Assembly (NCBI GenBank): GCA_016110215.1
Contig: JADWQD010000019.1
Location: 1 to 64,000 of the forward strand
Direction of reading: 5' to 3'
Source of the DNA: Capronia americana
Taxonomy: Eukaryota > Ascomycota > Eurotiomycetes > Chaetothyriales > Herpotrichiellaceae
Length of the DNA: 64,000 nucleotides
A program made the translations under genes and the position numbers. Positions 19,891 through 30,527 of the stretch are shown here, piece after piece; position 1 is the stretch's first letter; each line of letters begins with the position of its first letter. The notes beneath the pieces are model-generated. The model made no database searches. It was not told the origin of the DNA and saw nothing but the letters and a program-made list of their open reading frames with translations.

Positions 19891-21567
19891 TTTCTTGAGA
19901 TGTACACCACATAGCGATGCTCTACATACTTGTACACATATTTGCAGTACTGTGGCCATTAGGATGCATCCCTAGACCCGCTTCCCAAAGCTTACAGTGT
20001 CAAAGAGGAAGAGGAGGATATCAACGAGCGAGAGCTCGGGGTGCCTAATAAGGCTACAGCAACGCCATCAGGAGGCGCCAAATTCAATCGAGGCAAAAAT
20101 GAAATGAATGATGATCGCTCTTCCGACATCCATCAATGAGCAGTCGGATTCTTCCCCGAAATTGAGTTAGCCATCGTGCAGATTGCCAAGTATAACGCCC
20201 TAGGCAGTGCTGCTCGAGTGGTAAGTCTCTAGCTTACAATCTAGCGTCACCTGCCAATGTACGAGGTACAGAGGAGCAGCTCCTCAAGCAGTCACGGCCA
20301 GGACCGGCATACCAGAAGCACATCCACTTGAGTACGTTGTCTGTTCTTGCAACGGATGTCGCCTGCAAAGCAAGGTCTCGCGCCGACCTGCTCTTTCGGT
20401 GCTCCAATACATGCCGAACCATATATTTTCAGTTCTTGCTCGACGCATGAATGGGTTGAACTGCCATTCTGAGCTCGAAGCGCTATTGGGAGCTGGATAA
20501 AGCGTCTAATGAGACGGTATCTCGGACAAGCGACTTTCCTGGAAGGCAAAAGCGACGTTGTTGGATGCAGTTGAGAGTCCCCGGGATAGTATTGTGCTTG
20601 GATAGGTGGAATCCGCAAAAATAGATAATCCGACCCTGAAAGACGCGTCTTCCATCATTGGTCAACAGACTTCAAGTAAACTGCAGGTGTCGGCCCTTCT
20701 CAACTTGAAAATCATCTTTCTCCTCTCCCTATGTAGCACAAGCTCACACATCGTTGTGGCTACCTGGAACGTCGTCGTCGCCCTGGCTCTTGGTCCCTCC
20801 TTCCAGCTCTGAATGCTGGGGCCGTGTCTCCCCAAAGCCAATGAAGCCTGGTGGGAAGCTCGGCTTTGTTAGTGGTGACTTCACCTCAACTTCATGCACG
20901 TACTATGGGTGCAAGAGGATCTAGAACCATTCAACAAGCAGCGGCGAGCATCTGAGCTAACCCCTGACCGGCAATGACGTGGAATTTCCCCAAGATCACC
21001 GTGGTCGATACTCTCGCAACGATCAAGCCGAGGTGGTGCTCTGACGGGCTACTTCTCAGAGAGTCAAGAACAAAAGTAACACGAGTTCAATGAGGCCTAG
21101 GGCCATGCGTATACAAGGCTTACGGGCAAGGAGCCCCATGTCTTCAATGCTTCGCAGCATTTGAGGTGCTCCCTGGCACCTTGGTAACAGCGCGCAGGTT
21201 GCCGGCCCGGGAAACTGGGAAGGTTAAAGGAGCTGACGGCCAACCGATCAGCGAGCATGGACTAGAAGCTTACCTCTAGTGGTCCTTGTGCATGAGAAAT
21301 TTACGCCATGCTGAGAATGGGTGTCTCGGTGTTTTTGACGACCCCCGGGGTGACTATACTGGGGCAAGTCATGTCTATCTAGTTGCGACCGGCCATTCTT
21401 CCTCTGGAGCATGCAACTGAGCGTGTCTCCAGAGTGCTTTTTCCTTATGTATACCCGGCTGGTATCTTGTCAGATTTCCTCCCCATCCAGGCGATCTACC
21501 AGTGAGCCTGTTCTCATCCTCCAAGAAATCCCTCTCATCTGCGACAAGGTCAATCCAAGCAGCCGTC
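19891..21567. other. Gene-free stretch
   Basis: About 1.7 kb between the KDEL-receptor gene and a transporter pseudogene. No coding frame, RNA gene or strong repeat is recognised. Confidence 0.45.
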
Positions 21568-22182
21568 AGCGTAGCTTTTCTGTTCAAAAACCCAACGGAC
21601 GTACCAGGCTCTGCTGCTCTAGCTATCATCATCGGTCAGGTCTACGCACCATATGCTTTACAAAGCTGACAAGTTAAAAGGCGCCTTCGTCGCGTTCGGT
21701 GGTGTCTTGTTTGGCTATTTGGCTATGACACCAGGACAATTGGAGGCATCCTTACCATGAAGTACTGACGCGAGCTTTTCTCGACAGGATATATCAACCC
21801 AGAGGATGAGCTTCTAGATGTTAGTGCCAGCCAGACATCCGAGATCGTATCTATCTTGTCTGCTGGTGCTTCTTTGGTGCCTTCTTCAGTGCTCCCTTGG
21901 CGGACATCCCTGGTCGTCGCTGGGCCATGATCTTCAACACTGCGGTTTTCACTTTCGGTGTTATCATCCAGACTATAGCCACGGCCAGTCCCCTGTTTGT
22001 TGCTGGTCGCTTTTTGTCGGATTGGGGTCCGGGCTTTTGAGCGCAACGATCCCACTCTACCAGTCGGAGACGGCACCTAAGCGGATCAGAGGAGCTATTG
22101 TAGGCTGCTACCAATGAGCAATTACGATCGGGGGAGGCGTGACTTGGTGCTTTACGCAGGTCATTGGAGCGTTGGGCAAGTA
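21568..22182 (+). pseudogene. Decayed MFS sugar-transporter fragment
   Basis: Pieces of a hexose-transporter-type protein can be read across three frames. They are a PTDVPGSAA-like N-terminus near 21590, FVAFGGVLFGY at about 21685, TIGGILTMKY, GYINPEDELLDVSASQTSEI, the inter-domain motif IPGRRWAMIFNTAVFTFG, SPLFVAGRF and IPLYQSETAPKRIRGAIVGC. Damage includes an 8-bp tandem duplication (TTGGCTAT) at about 21713-21726, TGA in place of the expected Trp near 21766, frame changes around 21867 and 22013, and another TGA near 22115. The C-terminal half after about 22182 is absent. It is non-functional as a transporter. The two Trp-to-stop changes are G-to-A, compatible with but not proof of repeat-induced point mutation. 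Confidence 0.88.
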
Positions 22183-22557
22183 GAGTCCTGTTCACGGCGA
22201 AGCGAAGGACGATATGCGAAGGGTTCAAGAGGCTCGGTACAGAGGAGCTTTTTCCAGTCACGACACGTGCTCTAGACTACTACAACTCATGCTGTGTCTG
22301 CAGAGTAGCTGCGAATACAGCAAGCGTATGTCAGATTGTACGGCGATGATGAATCTCTGGTAACAATACATCTTTACCACCTCGGCGTTTCCTTAGGGGA
22401 TGACCCTGAGTGCCGCCGGACTTAATCGCCCGGAGTTACGCCGCCCGGTCCCGTTCGGCCCCCCGTTGACGACATCGTCACGATCCTCTGCATCTCTCCT
22501 TCGAACGCGTGCCCGTCTTCATAAAATCTGCAAGAGCACAATTCCGTATCTCACCAG
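22183..22557. other. Upstream region of an aldo/keto reductase
   Basis: No gene is recognised. The stretch lies between the truncated transporter fragment and the start of the next gene and should contain that gene's promoter. Confidence 0.4.
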
Positions 22558-23505
22558 ATGCCATTGCTTCGCAGGATAGCCCAGATTCCAAGGCCAGCTC
22601 AAAGCCCAGTAGCTTCTCTAGCCAGAAACAAACGAACGATGGCGACTCAAATTCCAGCCAAATTCGACATTAACACGACTTACCGGATGAATTCAGGCTA
22701 TGAGATACCTGTGCTCGGCTATGGCGTCTACCAGACTCCTGCTGCCCAGTGCGAAGAAGTCACGCTTCACGCATTCAAGACTGGTTACCGACACGTCGAC
22801 TCTGCTCGAGCCTACCGCAATGAGCAGCCGTGTGCTGACGCGATCCGAAACTCCGGCCTGAAGCGGGAGGAGATCTTCTTCACCAGTAAAGTTCCGCCCA
22901 AGAGTATGGGCTACGAAGCAGCAAAGAAGTCTATTGAATCATCCTTCTTCCAGACCGGTTTCGATTACATTGACCTTTACCTCATCCATTCTCCGTACGG
23001 TGGCAAAGAAGGCAGACTAGGAGCGTGGAAAGCGCTCGCCGAAGCTCAGAAAGCCGGGAAAATTAGATCCATTGGTGTCTCCAATTACGGCGTCCACCAC
23101 CTTGACGAGCTTGAAGAATACATCCAGGATTCTGATGTGGGAGGTACCATCGACGTTGGCCAGTGGGAAGTTCATCCCTGGCTTCCACGAGACGATATTG
23201 TCAACTGGTGCCGCAAGCGCAACGTCGTCGTCGAAGCATATTGTCCCATCGTCCGCGGTCAGCGAGCGGATGAGCCGGTTCTCAAGCAGCTGAGTGAGAA
23301 ACACGGCAAGACTTGGTCGCAGATACTGCTGCGATGGAGCCTGCAGAAGGGCTACGTTCCTTTGCCGAAGAGCGTAACTCCATCCAGGATCGAAGAGAAT
23401 GCTGCCATCTATGACTTCGAGCTCGATGACCAAGATATGAAGAGTCTTGACTTTCCTGAATCATATGCACCTTGTGCCTGGGATCCGACTACAAGCAATG
23501 ACTGA
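22558..23505 (+). CDS. Aldo/keto reductase (xylose-reductase-like fold)
   Basis: Intronless, 315 residues from the first ATG, or 288 from a second in-frame ATG at 22639. The 27-residue extension is Arg-rich without acidic residues (PLLRRIAQIPRPAQS...), like a mitochondrial presequence, so two start sites might give two locations. Catalytic residues are visible: Asp and Tyr in HVDSARAYRNE, Lys in FFTSKVPP and His in DLYLIHSP. Cofactor-binding blocks are present as well (GVSNYGVHHL, YVPLPKSVTPSRIEEN). It reduces carbonyl compounds with NAD(P)H; the substrate cannot be predicted. It belongs to a different AKR branch from the enzyme at 12760-13794. Confidence 0.93.
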   Translation: MPLLRRIAQIPRPAQSPVASLARNKRTMATQIPAKFDINTTYRMNSGYEIPVLGYGVYQTPAAQCEEVTLHAFKTGYRHVDSARAYRNEQPCADAIRNSGLKREEIFFTSKVPPKSMGYEAAKKSIESSFFQTGFDYIDLYLIHSPYGGKEGRLGAWKALAEAQKAGKIRSIGVSNYGVHHLDELEEYIQDSDVGGTIDVGQWEVHPWLPRDDIVNWCRKRNVVVEAYCPIVRGQRADEPVLKQLSEKHGKTWSQILLRWSLQKGYVPLPKSVTPSRIEENAAIYDFELDDQDMKSLDFPESYAPCAWDPTTSND

Positions 23506-24139
23506 GAGTATAATTTCAACCTGTTCTTGAAGACATGGGGCCCACTTAAGTAGGCAGAGACCGGAGCATTCTCTCAGACGGGTCGGGCACATGTCATACG
23601 GCAGAGGCAGACTCCCTGGAACTCCATGAGATGATCATTTGCGGTGGCGGCGATCTGCTTTCGGAGCTGCTGTCCATAATACTACTGGTCATTCACTACG
23701 TCGGTAGTGCAAATCCAAGGATCCGAATACATTCATTTCTTCCAGCGGAGAGTGCATCTCCATTTCCTCGTTGTGGCGTTTTTCGAACCGATTCAAGACA
23801 CCACATGTTCCCAACTACCATACTGCACCCGCACCTTCATGGTCCTTGTTCAAAACCTCTCTTGTATAACTACCAATATACAACCCTCCAAGCTCGAAGA
23901 ATCATGACAGCCTTCTGAGCAAGACCGACTAGGTCGATTTGAACCATGACGACCTATAACAAGTCGGTGCACATGGTCAGCCGCTTATGATTAAAGCTCT
24001 GGCACTTATAGACCTTGACGGCAACTCTCGGCTATTGCCCCTTGCCGTTCGCATTTTGACTGGTAAAGACGACGAGCACAGCGCAGTACCTAATCAGTCA
24101 GCGAATCAAGCATCTCGTCACATAGCTATGGCTTGAAAC
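23506..24139. other. Convergent intergenic region
   Basis: About 630 bp between two convergent 3' ends. Nothing recognisable. Confidence 0.45.
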
Positions 24140-25265
24140 TCACGCCGCCGTTACCGCGAAAACCTCTTGCCTTTTGGCATTCGTGGCCGTGGAGCAAAGC
24201 AGAGCGAACGACGCAGTGAATATCACAGCCGCTGCATTGCGCACGTATCCGTTCGAATTGCGAAGTCTGTACAGAACCATCACCGGGCCCATGACGAGCG
24301 TCACAATTATCATTGTGAATAGCACGTTGACGAACTTGTTGAATCTCTTCTTCTCGTATAGGGAAATGCTCATTCTGTCCTGTTTCAGCTTGAGCCTTTG
24401 GACTTGGGTACGGAATCTGTTCTGGTGACAGGAAGTCAGTCAGCTTCACTGCGAGAACAAGCGGCCAGGGTATGATCACCATCAAAACCGGCCCCGCGTG
24501 GTAAAGCAAAAAGCCGACAAACCAATGGACCCAGCTGGCCTCGGTATCGGCGTTCAGATAGACAAGGTCGTCCACATGCAGGATATACTCTCTGTCTCGC
24601 TCCTTGATCGTGGCGTCATTCCAGATATGGTTCACGACGGCCTGTCGATGCTTGTTGGGCGCCTCCTCAAGCTGGTATATCTGCGCCGAGCGTTTGAGGA
24701 GGCTGTCTGTGGGATGTCAGAAATCAGAGGACTTTTCGAACCTGGTCGCACGTCTACTCACCATATATCTCGAGTTGGCTTTCTATATCCTGAAACAGGG
24801 CCTTGCGGGGAGAACCCTGTCGCAAGTCATCCTCGCGCCTACTCGAGAGGTATCTTTGGGTCTCCCGGCTCCGAGCATCATCGCGATCCAGCCAGTCCAG
24901 TTTCGCCTCCATTTCTGCGAGGATATCTTGGTGGTACAGCAACAGACGGGTTCTGAGAAAGCCGAATCGTCGATAGATCCTGAACGTCGAATCACTGTCC
25001 ACAAATGCCGCGATGCGAGGCCAGCCACTCGGCCCGGTACCAACTAAAAGTCCATCAGCTTGATAAAGTGCCAGCAGGGGGAATTCGAGCTCTCCATACG
25101 CGCCCGCGCCATCATATGTCCGAACCATTCTTTCTGCTGGTATTTCGGTGCTTGTGCCTCCGGGTCCGAAGTGCCACGGGCACTTGGAGCAGGAGGCATG
25201 TGCCCATCCTTTGAGTGCGACGACCGACGACCGTTCAACCCTGGATGTTCTCTTGAGGGAGACAT
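24140..25265 (-). CDS. DUF6594 membrane protein
   Basis: The proposed exons are 25265-25100, 25043-24762, 24706-24480 and 24421-24140, giving 318 residues with introns of 56, 54 and 58 bp. The residues before about 60 are polar and disordered (PPAPSARGTSDPEAQAPK). The fungal DUF6594 domain then follows: GWPRIAAFVDSDSTFRIYRR, LLLYHQDILAEMEAKLD, a charged helix and IWNDATIKERDREYILHVDD. At the C-terminus there are two or three membrane segments (FTMIIVTLVMGPVMVLY and AAAVIFTASFALLCS). The first exon is the weak point. An alternative continuous frame without the first intron, starting at an ATG at 25128, is also open. Function of the family is unknown. Exons of the upstream Gln/Arg-rich gene on the same strand could belong to the same transcript. 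Confidence 0.72.
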
Positions 25266-25614
25266 AACTGCTCTGCGCGAGTCTTCTGGTTTACGACGAA
25301 AATCAAGGGAGGGAAACTCACGGGGAGCATCGAGTCACTGACCCTGGGGTTCAAATATCTGCAGGTTGTTACACTACGAGTTACACAAAGGCAGCCTTGC
25401 CGCCGGCGTTCGGGCGCAGCCAGAGTGGAAGCACAACCTCCTTCTATCGACCTGCGACTGTGTAGCTGTGATTGCCCCGGCTGGCCGAATACCACGGCAC
25501 TTCCATTCCGCAGACGTGGCCGTCACTGTCGCTGTTCTTTGCTTGTCTTCTTGGCTCTCTGCCCTGGGGCAACTTTGCACAGCCCCTGCTGTCATATTTG
25601 CGTCCTCTGCCTCT

Positions 25615-26439
25615 TCAATTTGCAATACCAGAGCCACCTGCGCCGTCGTCGTTGTCCCTTCTCTTTGGATTCCCGCCGTTCTTCCGCTCCCGGAACCATT
25701 CCAACATATGAAGCACCTTTTGCTTCATATCCTTTGGCCCAGTTGCGTCCTTCGATGCGCTCCTGCCACCTCTGCTACTGCTTGGAGTGGCTCTGGAACG
25801 TCCGCCAGAAGTATGCTTGGAATTATCGCCAGCTACTCTGGAGAACGCAGTGTTCCGACCCGATTCTTCGGGTCCGGAGTCTTCGCTTCCCTAGTCAAGA
25901 TTAACAACAGCATCGACCCGAACTGCACACGAAAAGCTTACATTTCCTTGCCACTGGTTCGAACGAGATGCGAATGAGTTCATATTTCTTGGTCTGTTGC
26001 CAGGAGAGGTAGAGGTCCAGTTGAAGGGTGCGTCTTGTTGCCCTTCTCCCAGCTGTTGATCGTCCCATTCAATCCCACCGCTTCGGTCGGTATTGTGCGC
26101 TGGTTCTTGTTGATAGCGAGACCTCGCAGCAGAGATGCGGTCTGGACTGTACCGATCAGAAGGGACGGAATGTCGTCTTTGGCGCCCGGCTTCGGGACCG
26201 CTCACGTATCGCTCACCACCGTGGTCAGGTCGACGTATGCCTGGTACGGACGGGCGACTTGGTTGGGCAGGCTGCCTCCGGTCCTGCTGATACTGGCGGT
26301 GAGGCTGATACTGGAGAATCTCCCGGTCTCTACCATCCTGTTGCTGCCGATTTTGCGGCCTCGTATCATCGGCTCGGTTCGACGTTCCCTCGTTGTATCC
26401 AGGCCCTGACTTACCAGGAAGCCGATGTGGGGTCGACAT
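25615..26439 (-). CDS. Gln/Arg/Ser-rich disordered protein, unknown function
   Basis: Two exons, 26439-25942 and 25890-25615, with a 51-bp intron (GTAAGC donor, ACTAG acceptor) in phase 0, give 257 residues. The sequence is strongly biased toward Gln, Arg, Ser, Pro, Asp and Gly (QNRQQQDGRDREILQYQPHR, SSSRGGRSASKDATG), with one short helical segment near the end (KDMKQKVLHMLEWFRERK). I recognise no domain. It lies 350 bp upstream of the DUF6594 gene on the same strand. Some DUF6594 proteins have long disordered N-terminal regions, so this may be the 5' part of that gene, with an unrecognised exon between. The frame and splice signals look genuine, but the gene boundary is uncertain. Confidence 0.45.
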
Positions 26440-27663
26440 GCTGTTCAGTCCTCGCGGAATCTTGTGGCCTCAACAAGACTACCTCATCGAGCGTGGAGAC
26501 CAGCTCCTCTCTGCAGGTGCAAGAATTAAGGTCCTCCATTTTGAAGAAGGTGTTCGCCCCAGCTGTTTGCGTTGCGTAAAGAAGACGGCATTCACTGCGT
26601 TTGGGGGTCCCAATGGCAGCTGAATGAATGTAAACAGCTGGAAAGTACTCTTACAAGGGGCGATGAAAGGGAGGCAAGCAAGCAAGCAAGCACATCAGGG
26701 TCACAATTCAACGTCGAGACACCTGTGTTCATACCTCTCTGACACGCAGCTTTGTTCCCGGCGCTGATCCTCCTCACATGGATCTGCATATCTGGGGAAG
26801 AGGAGGTGAAGATGAAGTGAGTCTCAGAAGAGGCAAGACAAAGGACATTGATTGCATTCCCTCGAAGACGTCCGCATCGAACGACATATTGTTGTTTGTT
26901 CCACAGAGGCTGCTGGGTGTTCTTTCTTCGCGCAATGGATGCACAATCAGGGGGGAATTGGGTCCCAACGGCCGGCTATTCAGATCTGTGCGTTCTCGCC
27001 ATGTCTAGACAAGGAGACCGCTACCCTAGTTGCGGATGGAGCAGCATTCAGTAAGTGGTCAAGATAAGGAAGTTGCGGAGGAAGCAGCGTTCGAGTAAGT
27101 AGTCATGACAAGTGTCTGGAGTGTAGATTGATTAATTATTAGTGCGCGGTGACCCACGCTCCGTTGTCTGAGATAGCGAGCGAGGAGGTGTTTTTAAACC
27201 TGGAGGAAGTACATATGTCCTGGCCGTAGATCACGCAAGTCTAGAACAATAAGCTGTTATCCAAACGAGGTCATAGCATCGCTGGTGAGAACACTCACAC
27301 TCACACTCGCACTCCGAATCAGGCCATGCGTCTTCATCTCTTCATTCATTGCGGGCACGAGGCTGAGAACATCGACAGGCAAGGCTGAAATCTCTCAGAC
27401 AATCTTATCGTCAGCCGAGGCATCTCCATTGCTTCTGTGCTTCCCCACACCTGGACTGTCGCAGGGCGGCTTCACCGCTGACAATGGACAGGAATTACCC
27501 AGTACAGTACCGAGTGCCTGCGGAGACACCCGCTGGAGCTGGCCGTCTACAACGTACAAAGTCCTGATAACTCCCTTCCCTTGTCCCCCTCGGTGGTGGT
27601 GTTGTTGTCTTCTTCTCGTCGAGTGCTCCCACCTCCCACAACTCGATCCCACCAACGACAACG
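26440..27663. other. Divergent intergenic region
   Basis: About 1.2 kb between two divergent starts, presumably holding both promoters. It contains a GCAA tetranucleotide run at 26674-26691. No gene is recognised. Confidence 0.45.
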
Positions 27664-29442
27664 ATGGCCCCCGCAACTGCTGCCGCCGACGACGCTGCGC
27701 CCTGGAAACCCATCGCCGCACAGAAGCAGAGGGAGCGAGCGTCGCGGATCCCCTCGAAATGGCACATCCCTGCGTCTGTCCTGCCCAAAGATCCTCCCAC
27801 CCTGGCCGACGGGCCGCAGAACGTGCTGCACCTGCCGCGCCAGTTCCTCACGCACACCGAGATCGAGATCACCGAAGCCTACACGGTCGAGACGCTCGTC
27901 TCGGCCATCGCGCAAAAGAGACTCTCCAGCGCAGAGGTTGCCGAGGCATTCTGCCACCGCGCCGCCATCGCACACCAGCTGACGAACTGCCTGACCGAGC
28001 CGCTGTTCGCGGAGGCGGTCGCCCGCGCGAAATTCCTGGATGAATACCTCGCCGCACAGGGACAGCCGTTCGGCCCTCTGCACGGCCTGCCCGTCAGCGT
28101 AAAGGACACGTTCGACGTGAAGGGCGTGGACTCGTCGATCGGGCTCGCGTACCTGTGCGGCAAGCCCGCGACGCGGAACGCACCCCTCGTCGACCTCCTC
28201 CTCAGTCTGGGGTGCGTGATCGTGGCCAAGACGAACATCCCCCAGACGCTTGCCAGCCTGGACAGCGTGAACAACATATTCGGCCGGACCATGAACCCGA
28301 TCAACCGGCTCTGCACGGCCGGTGGCTCCAGCGGCGGCGAGGGCGTGCTCGTCGCCATGAAGGGCTCCATGCTCGGCATCGGCACCGACATCGGCGGCAG
28401 CATCCGCGTCCCCGCCATGTGTAATGGCGTGTATGGCTTCAAGCCCAGTAACGGCCGGTTGCCGTACGGGGGTCAGGCGCTCACGGGCGCCGAGGGCACG
28501 AGCCGCACGAGCGTGCAGGCCGTGGCGGGCCCGATCGCGCGCAGTGTCCGCGACGTCGATTTCTTCCTCGCCCACGTCATGCCCCTGGCCACGGCGTGGG
28601 GGGAGGACTGCACGCCGTGTGCGTGGGCGGCGCCGTCACCGTCAGGAGCACCCTCGACGCTCAAGGGCAGTGGGCCCAACGGCGAAATCGTCATCGGCAT
28701 CCTGCGCAGCGACGGCAACTGCACGCTCCTCCCGCCCATCACGCGCGTGCTCAACGAAGTGTCCGTCGCGCTGGGGAGCAGCACCACCCACCGCGTCATC
28801 GTCAAGGAACTGCTCACTCCGTCGGCGTGGACGAAGGCGCAGTCCGTGATGAGCAAGCTGATGGGCGTGGACGGCGCGATCGTCATGAACAAAATGATCA
28901 CCGACTTCAAGGAGCCGCTCGTGCCGTGGATGGAGTCGCGCTTCCGCACCGGCAAAGCGCAGCCCCTCGAGCGGATCGCCGAGCTGCAGGCCCAGCGGTC
29001 GGCGCTGGAGCGCGAGATGCTCGCCCTGTGGAGCGAGCTGGACGCGTTCGGCCGGCGGAGGCCCGTCCTCGACGCCATCGTCTGTCCCGTGGCCCCGCAC
29101 CCGGTGCCGCCCATCGAGGGCTACAATGCTGTGGGCATGACGAGCAGCTTCGTCCTTTTCGACTACCCGGCCGGCACGGTGCCGGTGCGCAATATCACAG
29201 CCGACGATTTGGAGATCGGCCGGCCCCTCGCCGCGGGCAACATCTTGAGTTCCTGGGACGTGCGGTGCCGCGAGCTGTGGGATGAGCATGTCACGGACCG
29301 GCGCGTCTACTTGGGCACGCCGCTGAGTGTGCAGGTCGTGACCCAGCGCGGGCAGGACGAGTGGTTGTGCAGGATGATGGGTGTTGTTGATGAGGCTGTG
29401 AAGGCCGAGAATGTGGCGTCCGCGGTGAAAGCGAGGTTGTAA
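27664..29442 (+). CDS. Amidase-signature family hydrolase
   Basis: Intronless, 592 residues. The amidase signature Ser-cisSer-Lys triad is visible: Lys in LPVSVKDTFDV, cis-Ser in CTAGGSSGGE and the nucleophile in GIGTDIGGSIRVPA. GPLHGLP, AKTNIPQTL and CNGVYGFKPS also match. The family cleaves C-N bonds of amides. The fungal branch with an N-terminal WHIP segment and YTVETLVSAIAQK helix resembles acetamidase and fatty-acid-amide-hydrolase-like enzymes; the substrate is not known. No signal peptide or membrane helix is seen, so it is probably cytosolic. The gene is markedly GC-rich, with mostly C or G in third codon positions, unlike most neighbours. This could reflect codon selection or a different origin. 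Confidence 0.94.
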   Translation: MAPATAAADDAAPWKPIAAQKQRERASRIPSKWHIPASVLPKDPPTLADGPQNVLHLPRQFLTHTEIEITEAYTVETLVSAIAQKRLSSAEVAEAFCHRAAIAHQLTNCLTEPLFAEAVARAKFLDEYLAAQGQPFGPLHGLPVSVKDTFDVKGVDSSIGLAYLCGKPATRNAPLVDLLLSLGCVIVAKTNIPQTLASLDSVNNIFGRTMNPINRLCTAGGSSGGEGVLVAMKGSMLGIGTDIGGSIRVPAMCNGVYGFKPSNGRLPYGGQALTGAEGTSRTSVQAVAGPIARSVRDVDFFLAHVMPLATAWGEDCTPCAWAAPSPSGAPSTLKGSGPNGEIVIGILRSDGNCTLLPPITRVLNEVSVALGSSTTHRVIVKELLTPSAWTKAQSVMSKLMGVDGAIVMNKMITDFKEPLVPWMESRFRTGKAQPLERIAELQAQRSALEREMLALWSELDAFGRRRPVLDAIVCPVAPHPVPPIEGYNAVGMTSSFVLFDYPAGTVPVRNITADDLEIGRPLAAGNILSSWDVRCRELWDEHVTDRRVYLGTPLSVQVVTQRGQDEWLCRMMGVVDEAVKAENVASAVKARL

Positions 29443-30527
29443 GTACATAGTACGTTACAGAGTACGGTCTCTGAAAGACGTGAGTCGAAAAGGAGGGGGG
29501 GCCGTAACTTGACGAGATTACTGCAGATGAAACCACTTGCCGAGATCTCTGCAGATATAAACACTCGACTCTCTAGTGGATTACTGTGGACAAAAAGATG
29601 AGTGGTTAGCCGGAAATGAATGAACGATCTACTGTATGACTGTAACTGCCTAATAAAGTAGTAAGTACATCGATGGAGTCTTGTAGACGGCGTGGTCGAA
29701 CCTGTCAATCTATCAAACTACCAGCCAGGGTTGCCAAATCTACCGAGTCCGTTGTCTATCTCGAGGGAAGTTACTCAATACTCGCTCCGCGCAAGCTGCT
29801 TCAGGACCGCGGAACTGTCTGTTCATCATGTCATAGTACTCGTGCGGATGGATGGATGGATGGATGGATACCGGTATGTACGTATAAATGCTCATGTCCA
29901 TGTAACAATGGAATTAGGTTGAAGAGAACCTTGGGTGATGGCCACCGGAGAGAGCCAACATTTTGTCTCTCCTAATTTCAACCTCTATCGAGCCAGCTTC
30001 AAGTGTCGAGACCGTGGTTTCAGAGCAGTGCCATAGCTGGCTGGACTCATTCAGGGAGTTTATTCTCTCATCGGATTGATGGGGTGCGATGCTTCAAGTA
30101 CAGTAGTAGTCGTCATTATCAAGTCCGAAGCCGCAAGTCCGCCATATTTAACTTCGTTGTTCGTACTGCTGGGTCTGATGGCTTAGGCTTATAGTATGAG
30201 AAGAGCAATGTACGGGAATGTGTTTGGCTGCGTTCGACTGAGTGGCTTGTCGTGGAGCATGCATTCCGGCCCACTCGCCTGTCTGTCTCTGCTGTGAGTC
30301 AAATGCGGCTTGCACTTCTCGTCAGCTGGAGTCTGGGAGGGAGGTGGCTGGAAATCCCGCCCCCTCACGAGGCAGATCGGTTGAGCGCAGCGTGTAAAAC
30401 GCATGGAAGAACAGAGAGCCGTCCGAATCGACGCTATCACAGCGGATCATGTTGTCGTCGATCGTGGAGGCCGCTTGTCTCAAAGCTTATGTCGAACTAC
30501 AGCTGTGGGGATGCAAGGTACGCAGGT
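29443..30527. other. Convergent intergenic region with GGAT repeat
   Basis: About 1.1 kb between convergent genes. A tetranucleotide run (GGAT, six copies) lies at 29846-29869. No gene is recognised. Confidence 0.5.
29846..29869. repeat. (GGAT)6 microsatellite
   Basis: Six perfect copies of GGAT lie in the gap between the amidase and the second PF11951-like regulator. Confidence 0.9.

Noticed and set aside
27547..28575. Long minus-strand frames across the amidase
   Set aside because: Shadows created by high GC content and strong third-position bias of the amidase gene.
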